Positions 1 to 7,990 of a stretch of DNA of 64,000 nt are shown here, piece by piece. The translations under genes and the position numbers were made by a program. The stretch covers positions 5,456,001 through 5,520,000 of the forward strand of contig NZ_AP022588.1 of NCBI RefSeq assembly GCF_010731735.1, written 5' to 3'. The notes beneath the pieces are model-generated. The model was not told the DNA's origin, made no database searches, and was given only the letters and a program-made list of their open reading frames with translations. Every line of letters begins with the position of its first letter. The first letter of the stretch is position 1. The stretch is from Mycolicibacterium sediminis (GTDB lineage Bacteria; Actinomycetota; Actinomycetes; Mycobacteriales; Mycobacteriaceae).

Positions 1-2
1 GC

Positions 3-848
3 GACCGGTACGCCATCACACCCCGCGTGCCCGAGGGTGACACCGATGCCCGCACCGAGGTGGGTCTGGTGGGCGACACCCTGAACCGCCTGCTGGACAA
101 CGTCGAACGTGCCCTGACGGAGGTCTCGGCGTCGGACCGCAGGATGCGTCAGTTCATCACCGACGCCAGCCATGAACTACGTACGCCGCTCGCCGCCATC
201 CAGGGCTACGCGGAACTCACCCGCCAGGACAGCTCCGTCCTGCCCGAGACCACCGAGTACTCGCTGGCGCGGATCGAGGCCGAGGCGGCCCGGATGAACG
301 CACTCGTCTCGGATCTGCTGCTGCTCGCGCGGTTGGACGAGGGGCAGGACTTCGAGACCACCGACGTCGACGTGGCCGACCTCGTCGTCAACGCCGTCAA
401 CGACGTCGCGGTGTCGGCACCCGATCACGGTTGGACCATCGAGGTACCCGACCACCCGGTGTGGGCACGCGGTGACCGCGCGAAACTGCATCAGGCCGTG
501 ACGAATCTGCTGTCCAACGCTCGCGACCACACCCCCGAGGGCACCGCGGTCGTCGCCCACCTCGAGGCAGGCACCGCGATCACGCTGACGGTGCGCGACG
601 ACGGACCCGGCATCGAACGGGAGCTGCTGCCGCACCTGTTCGAACGGTTCGTCCGCGCCGACAAGGCCCGGATGCGCCAGTCGGGCAACTCGGGGCTCGG
701 CCTGGCGATCGCCCAGTCGATCGTCGAGGCGCACGGCGGCACGATCGTGGCCGAGTCGGCCGACGGGCGAACGACGTTCACCATCGAACTGCCGGCGGCG
801 ACGACGTCGGTCTCCCCCGAACTCGACCTGGCCGTGGCGGTCCGCTAG
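3..848 (+). CDS. Sensor histidine kinase, C-terminal part (5' end outside window)
   Basis: The reading frame is already open at the left edge, so the gene starts upstream. What remains begins in a HAMP-like linker. It continues with the dimerisation/phosphoacceptor motif DASHELRTPLAA, whose His codon is at 171-173, then an ATP-binding region with NLLSNARDHTP (N box), DDGPGIE (G1) and SGLGLAI (G2). This is a membrane-bound class I kinase that autophosphorylates on His and passes the phosphate to an OmpR-type regulator, presumably encoded upstream. It resembles the complete kinase at 19729-21282 but is clearly a different gene. It converges with the Rrf2 regulator 12 bases away. The exact system cannot be named from this fragment. 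Confidence 0.9.
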   Translation, partial: DRYAITPRVPEGDTDARTEVGLVGDTLNRLLDNVERALTEVSASDRRMRQFITDASHELRTPLAAIQGYAELTRQDSSVLPETTEYSLARIEAEAARMNALVSDLLLLARLDEGQDFETTDVDVADLVVNAVNDVAVSAPDHGWTIEVPDHPVWARGDRAKLHQAVTNLLSNARDHTPEGTAVVAHLEAGTAITLTVRDDGPGIERELLPHLFERFVRADKARMRQSGNSGLGLAIAQSIVEAHGGTIVAESADGRTTFTIELPAATTSVSPELDLAVAVR

Positions 849-860
849 CCGTTCCGCCGC

Positions 861-1331
861 TCAGCCGTGGCCACGTTCGGACTCCTGGTCGATGTACTCG
901 CCGGCGAGGGTCGCGACATGGCCGGGCAGGTCGCCGGACGCGACGTCGGCGAGGCTGGTCTCCTCCAGCACCGAGCGCATGCTCGCCCGCAGCGCCCGCC
1001 ACACGTCGGTCAGCGACGCCGTGGGTCCCGAGTACGGCAGGTCACCCAGGCCGATGTCGCGGACGCTGGCCAGCGGCCCGTCGATGCAGCGCAACACGTC
1101 GGCGATGCTGACGTCCGCGGCGGGCCGGGCCAGTTCATAGCCGCCGTCGCGGCCGCGGTGGCTGCGCACCAGGCGGTCGGTGCGCAGATCGCTGAGGATG
1201 TCGACCAGGAACTGCGCGGGAATGCCCTGCGCCTTGGCGAGGTCGTCGGTCTTGACCAGCACTCCCTCGTCGACCGTGGCCAGCTGGACCATCGCCCGAA
1301 CGGCATATTCCGCCTTCGCCGACATCCGCAT
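861..1331 (-). CDS. Rrf2-family transcriptional regulator (Rv1287-like)
   Basis: A 156-residue winged-helix regulator starting MRMSAKAEYAVRAMVQL, followed by the DNA-binding segment GIPAQFLVDILSDLR and HRGRDGGYELARP. From memory it matches M. tuberculosis Rv1287 closely along its length, and as there it sits next to the sulfate-activation genes. Only one cysteine is visible (Cys82), so the three-Cys Fe-S ligand set of IscR/NsrR is missing. That makes it closer to CymR-type members of the family, which control cysteine and sulfur metabolism. Regulation of the cysDNC-cysQ operon is an inference from position. ATG 1331 was chosen; ATG 1325 and ATG 1349 are alternatives. It is divergent from the nitrilase gene across a 75-bp gap. 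Confidence 0.88.
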   Translation of the reverse strand: MRMSAKAEYAVRAMVQLATVDEGVLVKTDDLAKAQGIPAQFLVDILSDLRTDRLVRSHRGRDGGYELARPAADVSIADVLRCIDGPLASVRDIGLGDLPYSGPTASLTDVWRALRASMRSVLEETSLADVASGDLPGHVATLAGEYIDQESERGHG

Positions 1332-1406
1332 GTCTGCAGATTGTGCCATCGAGGGACGGGCACATCGGGGATGCGTTGGGGGCGAGCGCCAGCGACGGGA
1401 GGAAAA

Positions 1407-2252
1407 ATGCGCCACCATCGAGGGATGACGACTCGTGTGACGTGCTGCCAGGTGCCGCTGCGCATCGGCGACACCTCGGGCAATCGGACCACCGCACGCA
1501 CCGCGATCGAGCACGCCGCCGCCGACGGCGCCCAGATCGTGGTGCTGCCCGAGCTGGTGACGTCGGGCTACGTGTTCGCCGACCGAGCCGAACTCGAATC
1601 GCTCGCCGAGACCCGCGACGGACCCAGCATCACCGAGTGGGGCAACCTCGCGGAGTCGTTCGGCCTGACGATCGTCGCGGGCTTCCCCGAGGACGCCGGC
1701 GAGAAGGTCTACAACAGCGCGGTCGTCGTCGACCCCAGCGGCGTACGCGGCGTCTACCGCAAGACACACCTGTGGGACACGGAGAACGCCGTCTTCGACC
1801 GCTCGGACGATCTGCCGCTGCTGGTGGACACCGAGCACGGCCGCATCGGCGTGCTGGTCTGTTACGACGTCGAGTTCCCCGAGTGGGTGCGCGCCGTCGC
1901 GCTCGACGGCGCCGACCTGCTGTGTGCGCCGGTGAACTGGCCGCTGCTGCCGCGCCCCGAGGGCGAGCGTCCCACGGAGATGGTGCGCGTACTCGCGAAC
2001 GCCGGCACCAACCGCATGCCGATCGCCGTGTGCGACCGCGTCGGCGTGGAGCGCGGGCAGGACTGGACCGGAGGGACCATCATCACCGACGCCGACGGTT
2101 ATCCGGCCGCGCTCGGCCAGTACGGCCACCCGGGCAACGTCACCGCCGACCTCGACCTGACGCAGTCTCGGATCAAGCGGTTCAACGAGAACAACGACGT
2201 CCACGGTGACCGCCGGACCGATCTGTACCGCCGTACGCCGCTACTCGACTGA
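1407..2252 (+). CDS. Carbon-nitrogen hydrolase (nitrilase superfamily amidase)
   Basis: This enzyme of the nitrilase superfamily hydrolyses an amide or nitrile carbon-nitrogen bond. The Glu-Lys-Cys catalytic triad is visible, numbered from the internal Met at 1425: Glu43 in LPELVTSGY, Lys113 in VYRKTHLW and Cys146 in VCYDVEFPE. Length (about 275-281 residues) is normal for the family. The start at 1407 has a Shine-Dalgarno GGGAGG at 1397-1402. The internal ATG at 1425 gives the more typical N-terminus MTTRVTCCQ but has no usable ribosome site, so the start is uncertain by six codons. The last 12 bases overlap the convergent flavin-protein gene. The substrate cannot be told; there is no signal peptide, so it is cytosolic. 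Confidence 0.88.
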   Translation: MRHHRGMTTRVTCCQVPLRIGDTSGNRTTARTAIEHAAADGAQIVVLPELVTSGYVFADRAELESLAETRDGPSITEWGNLAESFGLTIVAGFPEDAGEKVYNSAVVVDPSGVRGVYRKTHLWDTENAVFDRSDDLPLLVDTEHGRIGVLVCYDVEFPEWVRAVALDGADLLCAPVNWPLLPRPEGERPTEMVRVLANAGTNRMPIAVCDRVGVERGQDWTGGTIITDADGYPAALGQYGHPGNVTADLDLTQSRIKRFNENNDVHGDRRTDLYRRTPLLD

Positions 2253-2900
2253 GGGACCACTCAGGGCGCGCACCGAGGCGGGCAGCGGAATGCCCGGCCT
2301 CAGGTCGGGCGCGGCCTGCGGTGCGCCGTAGCCGATCGACATGGGCACCACGCCGGCCCAGGCGTCGCCCGCGACGTCCTCGTCGGGATCCTCGGGCCAG
2401 CCGGCGCTGACCTTGAGCGACCAGTTGTCCTCGGCGATGGGCATTCTCAGGGCCAGCGTGGCCGCGATCTCCTTGCGCGTGCTGGGCCGGAGTTCGGCGA
2501 CCCGGCCCGGAATGAAGGAGTCGGTCAGCGCGTCGAGATAGGCGACCTTGTCGTCGTCGGCCACCTGCTCGAATACCCCGAACAGTGTCGCGCTGCGGTA
2601 GCGGAACGACGACTCGAAGCCGCTGCGCGCCACCATGACTCCGTCCAGCGCCGTCACCGAAACCGCGGCGGGTGCGCTCCCGGCCAGTGCCCGCATCCAC
2701 GGCGATCCGGTCGAGCCGTGGATGACGACGTGGTCGTCGATGCGGGTGAAGCCGGTCGGGAACACCACCGGGTGGCCGTCGCGGACCAGCGCGACGGTCG
2801 CCAGTGGGGTGGCCGCGAGCAGCTCGTCGAGGGCGGCCCGCGACGTCGACTGCTTCTCGGCGAGCCGGGACACCTCGGTGGAGGGACGCGTCACGGTCAT
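2241..2900 (-). CDS. Pyridoxamine 5'-phosphate oxidase-like flavin-binding protein
   Basis: A 219-residue protein of the split beta-barrel (PNPOx-like) fold. Recognisable parts are the N-terminal segment ATPLATVALVRDGHPVVFP, then the repeated strand pattern of family members and a Trp-rich C-terminal half. Such proteins bind FMN, F420 or heme, and the actual cofactor cannot be decided here. The ATG at 2900 shares one base with the stop of the upstream isochorismatase gene (TGATG), so the two are translationally coupled and probably act on related substrates. The 3' end overlaps the convergent nitrilase gene by 12 bases. Confidence 0.75.
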   Translation of the reverse strand: MTVTRPSTEVSRLAEKQSTSRAALDELLAATPLATVALVRDGHPVVFPTGFTRIDDHVVIHGSTGSPWMRALAGSAPAAVSVTALDGVMVARSGFESSFRYRSATLFGVFEQVADDDKVAYLDALTDSFIPGRVAELRPSTRKEIAATLALRMPIAEDNWSLKVSAGWPEDPDEDVAGDAWAGVVPMSIGYGAPQAAPDLRPGIPLPASVRALSGPSVE

Positions 2901-3496
2901 CAGCCCGGGATCGCCGCGGCGTCGGGAACGACGACGGCGAACATGTCGGCCAGCCCTGCGAGGCTCGCCGCATGCAGCGTCGCCGCGGGCACGGGCGTGC
3001 CGTCGACACCGGGCAGGCTGCGCGTCGCAGTCGCCGCGGCCACCACCGTCGGCGAGTACCCGCCGTTGAACGCGCCGCGCGCCGTGGAGTTCACGCACAT
3101 GTGCGTCATGAACCCGGTCAGGATCAGGTTCTGTGCGCCGACCGCCTTCAGGCGCTCGTCGAAGTCGGTGTGTACGAACGAGTTCGGATACTGCTTGACC
3201 ACCACGGGCTCGCCCTCGCGTGGCGCGACGAGCGGCACGATCGCGCCGCTCTCGCCCTCGACGTCGTACAGCGAGCCGGGTCCGTCGCTGTGCTGGACGT
3301 GGATGATCGGCACACCGGCGGACCGGGCCCGGTCCAGCAGTGCGGCCACCTCGTCGAGCGCGGCGCCGACGCCTTCGAGTTCCATGACGCCCCGGGTGTA
3401 GGTGTTCTGGCAGTCGATGAGTACCAGCGTCGAGTCGGCCAGCGGCGCGGGTGTCAGGGGAAGCTCGGCCAGCGCACGCAACGTGGGATTGGTCAT
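2900..3496 (-). CDS. Isochorismatase-family cysteine hydrolase
   Basis: A cysteine hydrolase of the isochorismatase/nicotinamidase superfamily, 198 residues. The catalytic triad can be read as Asp28 (LVLIDCQNTY), Lys101 (VVVKQYPNSF) and Cys134 (GFMTHMCVNSTARGA), and the conserved cis-peptide segment LTGFMTHMCV precedes the Cys. The enzyme probably hydrolyses a small amide or vinyl ether; the substrate is not evident. It is the first gene of a two-gene unit with the flavin-binding protein, coupled through a one-base stop/start overlap. No signal peptide is present. Confidence 0.88.
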   Translation of the reverse strand: MTNPTLRALAELPLTPAPLADSTLVLIDCQNTYTRGVMELEGVGAALDEVAALLDRARSAGVPIIHVQHSDGPGSLYDVEGESGAIVPLVAPREGEPVVVKQYPNSFVHTDFDERLKAVGAQNLILTGFMTHMCVNSTARGAFNGGYSPTVVAAATATRSLPGVDGTPVPAATLHAASLAGLADMFAVVVPDAAAIPG

Positions 3497-3541
3497 GGCG
3501 TCAGGCTAGTGCGACGCGCCCCCACGATGTGCGCGGACTGC

Positions 3542-4207
3542 CTAGGCGGCGACCAGCGTCACGGCGGGCCGCGACACCTGCCAGCGTTCGCACCCCTCGC
3601 GCAGGGCGTCGTCGACGGCCGCGGCGATGACCGTCAGCTGCTCGGCCCCGCCGGTCAGCCAGGGCTCACTGGATCCGCCTCTGAGCACGATCCGCCGCAC
3701 CGGCGACCCGCAGGTCTTCAGCAGCGCCGCCCGGCAGAGCAGTCGCTCGGCCTCGGCCGACCACTCGACGGCGCCCTGGGAGGCGTCGACGTCGGCGTGC
3801 AATCCGATGACGCGCAGCCGGCGGTCGCCGAGCACCAGCGGGGAGCGAGCGTCGAGGTAGAGGTACCTGGTGCGCTGGGCGCAGCGGGACAGGCTCGCGA
3901 TGTGCTGGGAGGTGTCGACGACGAAGCGGGTCAGCCCCAGGTTGACCGCCCGTCTGATCGAGTCGGTCACCGGGCCGCATCGGAACACCAGCTGGTTCGG
4001 GCGGATCCCGCGGGACAGCACTCGGGCGAGATGGTCGTCGGCGTCGACGGTGACGGTCAACCCGTGCTCGCGCACCCACCGGGTCACCGCCGCATCGACC
4101 AGAGCCGCCGCGGGCACGCCGCAGCCGGCGCCGGTGATGACGCCGCGGACGACCCTGATCGAGTCGAGTAGTGGCGGAGAGTCGTTCGTGACGAGTGCGG
4201 TGTGCAT
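3542..4207 (-). CDS. Truncated PLP-decarboxylase-like barrel protein, probably non-catalytic
   Basis: A 221-residue protein resembling only the N-terminal alpha/beta barrel of Orn/DAP/Arg decarboxylases of the alanine-racemase fold. Segments line up in order: VTVDADDHLARVLSRGI, NQLVFRCGPVTDSIRRAV, GLTRFVVDTSQHIASL, RVIGLHADVDAS and a final IVLRGGSSEP. The region that should hold the PLP Schiff-base lysine (YAxKAN in the family) has no lysine, and the C-terminal beta domain with the catalytic Cys and substrate residues is missing. It is therefore probably not an enzyme. ATG 4207 was preferred over 4261. It lies 93 bp downstream of cysQ on the same strand. Fold assignment rests on motif recognition only. 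Confidence 0.6.
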   Translation of the reverse strand: MHTALVTNDSPPLLDSIRVVRGVITGAGCGVPAAALVDAAVTRWVREHGLTVTVDADDHLARVLSRGIRPNQLVFRCGPVTDSIRRAVNLGLTRFVVDTSQHIASLSRCAQRTRYLYLDARSPLVLGDRRLRVIGLHADVDASQGAVEWSAEAERLLCRAALLKTCGSPVRRIVLRGGSSEPWLTGGAEQLTVIAAAVDDALREGCERWQVSRPAVTLVAA

Positions 4208-4300
4208 GTCATCAGGACTACGCCTGGCGCCGACCGTCAGCGCGCATCCATACGGGCCCATGACGCCGTCACGGCCGATGTTGACGCCGTCTTGACGCCC

Positions 4301-5047
4301 CTAGGCTCGCGTCGTGACGGCGAGCACCGCGTCGGTGAACTCGGGCCGGCAGACGATCAGGTCGGGCAGCGACACGTCTGACTGGTTGTAGCGCAACGGC
4401 GATCCATCGAGGCGCGAGGTGAACAGCCCTGCGGCGCGGGCCACCGCGACGGGCGCCGCGGAGTCCCACTCGTACTGCCCGCCCGCATGGACGTACACGT
4501 CGGACACGCCCTGCACGACGGACGCGACCTTCGCTCCCGCGGAACCCATCTCGACGAGGGTGCCGCCGAGCGCCTCCCTCACGGCGAGGGCGACGGCGGG
4601 CGGCCGGGTCCGCGACACCACGATGCGCGGCACGTCGGGGGCGGCGGGGGGCGGCGCGACGTCCGGGGTGGCGAGCGTGACGCCCTGGGCGGGAAGGGCC
4701 ACCGCACCGGCGACGAGTTCGCCGGACTGCCACAGAGCCACGTGTACCGCCCAGTCCTCGCGTCCCAGTTCGGAGAACTCCCGGGTGCCGTCGAGGGGGT
4801 CGACGATCCACACCCGGTCGGCGGTCAGCCGCCTCGAGTTGGCGCGCTCCTCCTCCGTGGCCTCCTCGGACAGCACCGCGTCGTCGGGACGCTCGGATGC
4901 CAGTGCCCGCATCAGGAAGTCGTGCGCCCGCTTGTCGCCCGCTGCCTTTCGCTCGGCGGCATCGGCGTCGGCGAATTCGCGGCGCACCTGCAGCAGGAGG
5001 GCACCCGCCTCGGTGGCGAGGCGCGCTGCCACCTCGTGGTCGGTCAC
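4301..5047 (-). CDS. cysQ: 3'(2'),5'-bisphosphate nucleotidase CysQ
   Basis: A 248-residue Mg2+-dependent phosphatase of the inositol monophosphatase fold. The metal-binding motifs are all present: Glu61/Glu62 (VLSEEA), Asp83 and Asp86 in WIVDPLDGTREFSE, and Asp195 in YEWDSAAP. CysQ removes the 3'-phosphate of PAP/PAPS, recycling the by-product of the PAPS made by the upstream CysN-CysC protein. The GTG start at 5047 overlaps the stop of cysN by four bases (GTGA), so translation is coupled. It is the third gene of the cysD-cysN-cysQ unit. Inositol-1-phosphatase activity is possible in this fold, but the context favours CysQ. Confidence 0.9.
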   Translation of the reverse strand: MTDHEVAARLATEAGALLLQVRREFADADAAERKAAGDKRAHDFLMRALASERPDDAVLSEEATEEERANSRRLTADRVWIVDPLDGTREFSELGREDWAVHVALWQSGELVAGAVALPAQGVTLATPDVAPPPAAPDVPRIVVSRTRPPAVALAVREALGGTLVEMGSAGAKVASVVQGVSDVYVHAGGQYEWDSAAPVAVARAAGLFTSRLDGSPLRYNQSDVSLPDLIVCRPEFTDAVLAVTTRA

Positions 5048-6894
5048 GCGTGGGCCTTGAGCATGTCGATCACGCTATCCGCCAACTCGTCGGGCGTGGG
5101 CCCGGGCACTAGGCGCAGATCGGGGTGCTTGGGCCGCTGATAGGGGCTGTCGATCCCGGTGAAGTGGGTGATCTCGCCGGCCCTGGCCTTGGCGTACAGC
5201 CCCTTGGGATCCCGCGCCTCACAGTCGTCGAGCGGGGTGTCCATGAACACCTCGAAGAACCCAAACCCCTGATCGGAGTGCACCTTCCGCGCCAGCTCGC
5301 GATGCTCCTCCAGCGGGCTGATCGCGGGCACCAGCACCGTGAGTCCCGAGTCGGCCATCAGCGTCGCGATGTGCGCCAGGCGGCGCAGGTTCTCCGCCCG
5401 GTCGGACATCGAGAAGCCGAGGTCGGCGTTGAGTCCGTGCCGCAGGTTGTCGCCATCGAGGACGTAGGCGGGACAGCCGTTGGCGAGCAGCTTCTGCTCG
5501 ACCAGCACCGCCACCGACGACTTGCCGGAACCCGAGAGACCGGTGAACCACACCGTGCGGCCCCTGGACAGCCGGTCGTCGGTGCGCACCAGCGACTGGT
5601 GGCGCACGGTGTTCGGCGTCGCCGACCGGTTCGCCACCGGCGTCGTGTCGCGCACCATGCCCGCGGCGATCGTGCCGTTGGTGTCGGGATCGATCAGGAT
5701 GAACGACCCCGTGGCGGCGTTGCGGGCGTACTCGTCGAGCAGCAGGGGCACCTGGGTGCGCAGCGTGATCCGGCCTAGTTCGTTGAGCTTCAGCGCCGTT
5801 GCGCTCTTGTCGCGGTGCAGCGTGTTGACGTCGAGGCGGTAGTCGAGGGCGACGACCTTCGCCCGCGTGGTGCGGGTCGTGTGCTTGATCAGGTAGTCGC
5901 GGCCGGGCTCGAGCGCGGCGGCGTCGGCCATCCAGCACACCATCGCGTCGAACTCCTGCGTGACGTGCGGCCTGTTGTTGTCCCGCGCGATCATGTCGCC
6001 GCGCGACACGTCGACGTCGTCGGCGAGGCTGATCGACACCGCCATCGGCGGGAATGCCTCGGCGACGGGCCCGGTGGGGCCCTCGATCGCGGTGATGCGG
6101 CTGGTCTTTCCCGACGGCAGCACGGCGATCTCGTCACCGGGACGCAGCACGCCGCTCGCGACGGTGCCGGCGTAACTGCGATGGTCGGCGTGCTCGCGGG
6201 TCTGCGGGCGGATCACGTACTGCACCGGGAAGCGCACGTCGATCAGGTTGCGATCGCCGGCGACGTACACCTCCTCGAGGTGGCTCAGCAGCGCGGGGCC
6301 GTCGTACCAGGGCGTGGCATCGGACTTGGTGACGACGTTGTCGCCGTTGAGCGCCGACAGCGGGATCGACGTGACGTCGTGGACGTCGAGTCGGGCGGCG
6401 AACTCGTGGAACTCGTCGCGGATCTTCTCGAAGCGCTCCTGCGACCAGTCGACGAGGTCCATCTTGTTCACGGCGAGAACGATATGCTGAATCCCCAACA
6501 GCGACGCCAGGAATGCGTGCCGGCGGGACTGTTCCAGCAGGCCGTGGCGGGCGTCGACGAGCACGATCGCCAGCTGCGCGGTCGACGTGCCCGTGACCAT
6601 GTTGCGGGTGTACTGGATGTGCCCCGGGGTGTCGGCGATGATGAACTTGCGCTTGGACGTGGCGAAGTAGCGGTACGCGACGTCGATCGTGATGCCCTGT
6701 TCGCGCTCGGCACGTAGGCCGTCGGTCACCAGGGCGAGGTCGGTGTAGTCGTTGCCCCGTTCCTTGGAGGTCCGCTCGACGGCGGCGAGCTGGTCCTCCA
6801 TGACGGCCTTGGAGTCGTAGAGCAGCCGGCCGATCAGCGTCGACTTGCCGTCGTCGACCGACCCTGCGGTCGCGATACGCAACAATGTCGCCAT
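5044..6894 (-). CDS. cysN: Bifunctional sulfate adenylyltransferase GTPase subunit / APS kinase (CysN-CysC fusion)
   Basis: A 616-residue fusion. Residues 1 to about 430 are the CysN GTPase: G1 GSVDDGKST at 11-19, G3 DTPGH at 88-92, G4 NKMD at 143-146. It drives APS formation with CysD. Residues from about 445 are the CysC APS kinase with P-loop GLSGSGKS at 452-459, making PAPS. This is the arrangement of M. tuberculosis CysN. The ATG at 6894 shares its first base with the cysD stop (TGATG), and the stop overlaps cysQ by four bases, so all three are coupled. The role is sulfate activation in the cytosol for cysteine synthesis and sulfated metabolites. Confidence 0.96.
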   Translation of the reverse strand: MATLLRIATAGSVDDGKSTLIGRLLYDSKAVMEDQLAAVERTSKERGNDYTDLALVTDGLRAEREQGITIDVAYRYFATSKRKFIIADTPGHIQYTRNMVTGTSTAQLAIVLVDARHGLLEQSRRHAFLASLLGIQHIVLAVNKMDLVDWSQERFEKIRDEFHEFAARLDVHDVTSIPLSALNGDNVVTKSDATPWYDGPALLSHLEEVYVAGDRNLIDVRFPVQYVIRPQTREHADHRSYAGTVASGVLRPGDEIAVLPSGKTSRITAIEGPTGPVAEAFPPMAVSISLADDVDVSRGDMIARDNNRPHVTQEFDAMVCWMADAAALEPGRDYLIKHTTRTTRAKVVALDYRLDVNTLHRDKSATALKLNELGRITLRTQVPLLLDEYARNAATGSFILIDPDTNGTIAAGMVRDTTPVANRSATPNTVRHQSLVRTDDRLSRGRTVWFTGLSGSGKSSVAVLVEQKLLANGCPAYVLDGDNLRHGLNADLGFSMSDRAENLRRLAHIATLMADSGLTVLVPAISPLEEHRELARKVHSDQGFGFFEVFMDTPLDDCEARDPKGLYAKARAGEITHFTGIDSPYQRPKHPDLRLVPGPTPDELADSVIDMLKAHA

Positions 6895-7820
6895 CAGAAG
6901 TAGCCCTCTCGCTTGCGATCTTCCATGCCTGCCTCGGAGATCCGGTCGTCGGCACGCGTGGCGCCGCGTTCGGTGAGCCGCGAGATCGCCGTCTCGGCAA
7001 TCACCTCGGCGACGGTGGCCGCCTTCGATTCGACACAGCCCGTACAGGTCACGTCGCCGACGGTGCGGAACCGAACGGTCTTCTCGACGATCGGCTCGTC
7101 CTTGCGGGGGTGCAGGAACTCGTGCACGGCGAGCAGCATGCCGTCGCGCTCGAACACCTTGCGCTGGTGCGCGTAGTAGATGGACGGCAGCGTGATCTTC
7201 TCCGCGCCGATGTAGGACCAGATGTCGAACTCGGTCCAGTTCGAGATCGGGAAGGCGCGGATGTGCTCGCCCTTGTGGTGGCGACCGTTGTAGAGGTTCC
7301 ACAGCTCGGGGCGCTGCGCCTTCGGGTCCCACTGCCCGAACTCGTCGCGGAAGCTGAACACGCGCTCCTTGGCGCGGGCCTTCTCCTCGTCGCGGCGGGC
7401 ACCGCCGAACGCGGCGTCGAACGTGTTCTCGCGGATCGCCCTCAGCAGCGTGAACGTCTGCATCGGGTTGCGCGACGGGATCGTCTCGACGACGCGGCCC
7501 GCGTCGATGTCGTCCTGCACCTTGGCGACGACGAGGCGCACGCCGCTCTCGGCGACCAGCTGGTCACGGACTGCGAGTACCTCGTCGAAGTTGTGCCCGG
7601 TGTCGACGTGCATGACCGGGAACGGCAGTCGGCCGGGCTGGAAGGCCTTGATCGCCAGGTGCAGCATGACGATCGAGTCCTTGCCGCCGGAGAACAGCAG
7701 CACGGGCTTCTCGAACTCGGCGGCGACCTCGCGGATGATGTGGATGGCCTCGGCCTCGAGCGAGCGCAGGTGGCTCAGCTCGTACTTGCCGGCCGGCTGA
7801 TCGAGTTCGGCTGTCGTCAT
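6894..7820 (-). CDS. cysD: Sulfate adenylyltransferase subunit 2 CysD
   Basis: The 308-residue catalytic subunit of ATP sulfurylase, with the PP-loop ATP-binding motif SGGKDS at 44-49 and conserved segments HVDTGHNFDE, GGARRDEEKARAKER and FPISNWTEFDIW. With the CysN GTPase it converts sulfate and ATP to APS. It is the first gene of the cysD-cysN-cysQ operon. The ATG at 7820 has the ribosome site GAGGAAG a few bases upstream and a sigma-A-like promoter 45 bases further back. M. tuberculosis has canA next to cysD; here a proline-rich secreted-protein gene occupies that side. Confidence 0.96.
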   Translation of the reverse strand: MTTAELDQPAGKYELSHLRSLEAEAIHIIREVAAEFEKPVLLFSGGKDSIVMLHLAIKAFQPGRLPFPVMHVDTGHNFDEVLAVRDQLVAESGVRLVVAKVQDDIDAGRVVETIPSRNPMQTFTLLRAIRENTFDAAFGGARRDEEKARAKERVFSFRDEFGQWDPKAQRPELWNLYNGRHHKGEHIRAFPISNWTEFDIWSYIGAEKITLPSIYYAHQRKVFERDGMLLAVHEFLHPRKDEPIVEKTVRFRTVGDVTCTGCVESKAATVAEVIAETAISRLTERGATRADDRISEAGMEDRKREGYF

Positions 7821-7871
7821 GACTTCCTCTTTAAGTTGGTAGAGTTAGCCAGAATTACAATCATGACCAGG

Positions 7872-7901
7872 AATGTACGACGGCGCGGGGGCGGGTGTCA
7901 A
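7872..7901 (-). promoter_or_regulatory. Sigma-A-type promoter of the cysDNQ operon
   Basis: On the minus strand a perfect -35 TTGACA (7901-7896) and a -10 TACATT (7877-7872, fits TANNNT) are separated by 18 bases. The start point should be near 7865, giving a leader of about 45 nt. That leader is markedly AT-rich for this genome and ends in the GAGGAAG ribosome site of cysD. It is too short for a known riboswitch. This is a sequence prediction only. Confidence 0.65.
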
Positions 7902-7921
7902 CGGGTGGGTCGTCGAAGGTG

Positions 7922-7951
7922 GTGACACCCGTCGCCGGCAGGTCATAGAAT
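7922..7951 (+). promoter_or_regulatory. Promoter of the proline-rich secreted-protein gene
   Basis: GTGACA (7922-7927, one mismatch to TTGACA) and TAGAAT (7946-7951) are 18 bases apart on the plus strand. The predicted start near 7958 gives a leader of about 33 nt. The leader contains a small hairpin AGGTCG/CGACCT and the AAGGGG ribosome site before ATG 7991. It is divergent from the cysD promoter, with 20 bp between the two -35 boxes. Confidence 0.5.
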
Positions 7952-7990
7952 GGCGGCAGCGAGGTCGGGGGACGACCTAAGGGGCCATCG

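Noticed and set aside
4261..4300. Sigma-A promoter TTGACG...TAGGCT on the plus strand
   Set aside because: It points into the 3' end of the minus-strand cysQ gene with no plus-strand gene downstream, so it was not listed as a promoter.
7821..7865. Riboswitch in the cysD leader (SAM or similar)
   Set aside because: The predicted leader is about 45 nt, too short for known aptamers, and no conserved core was recognised.
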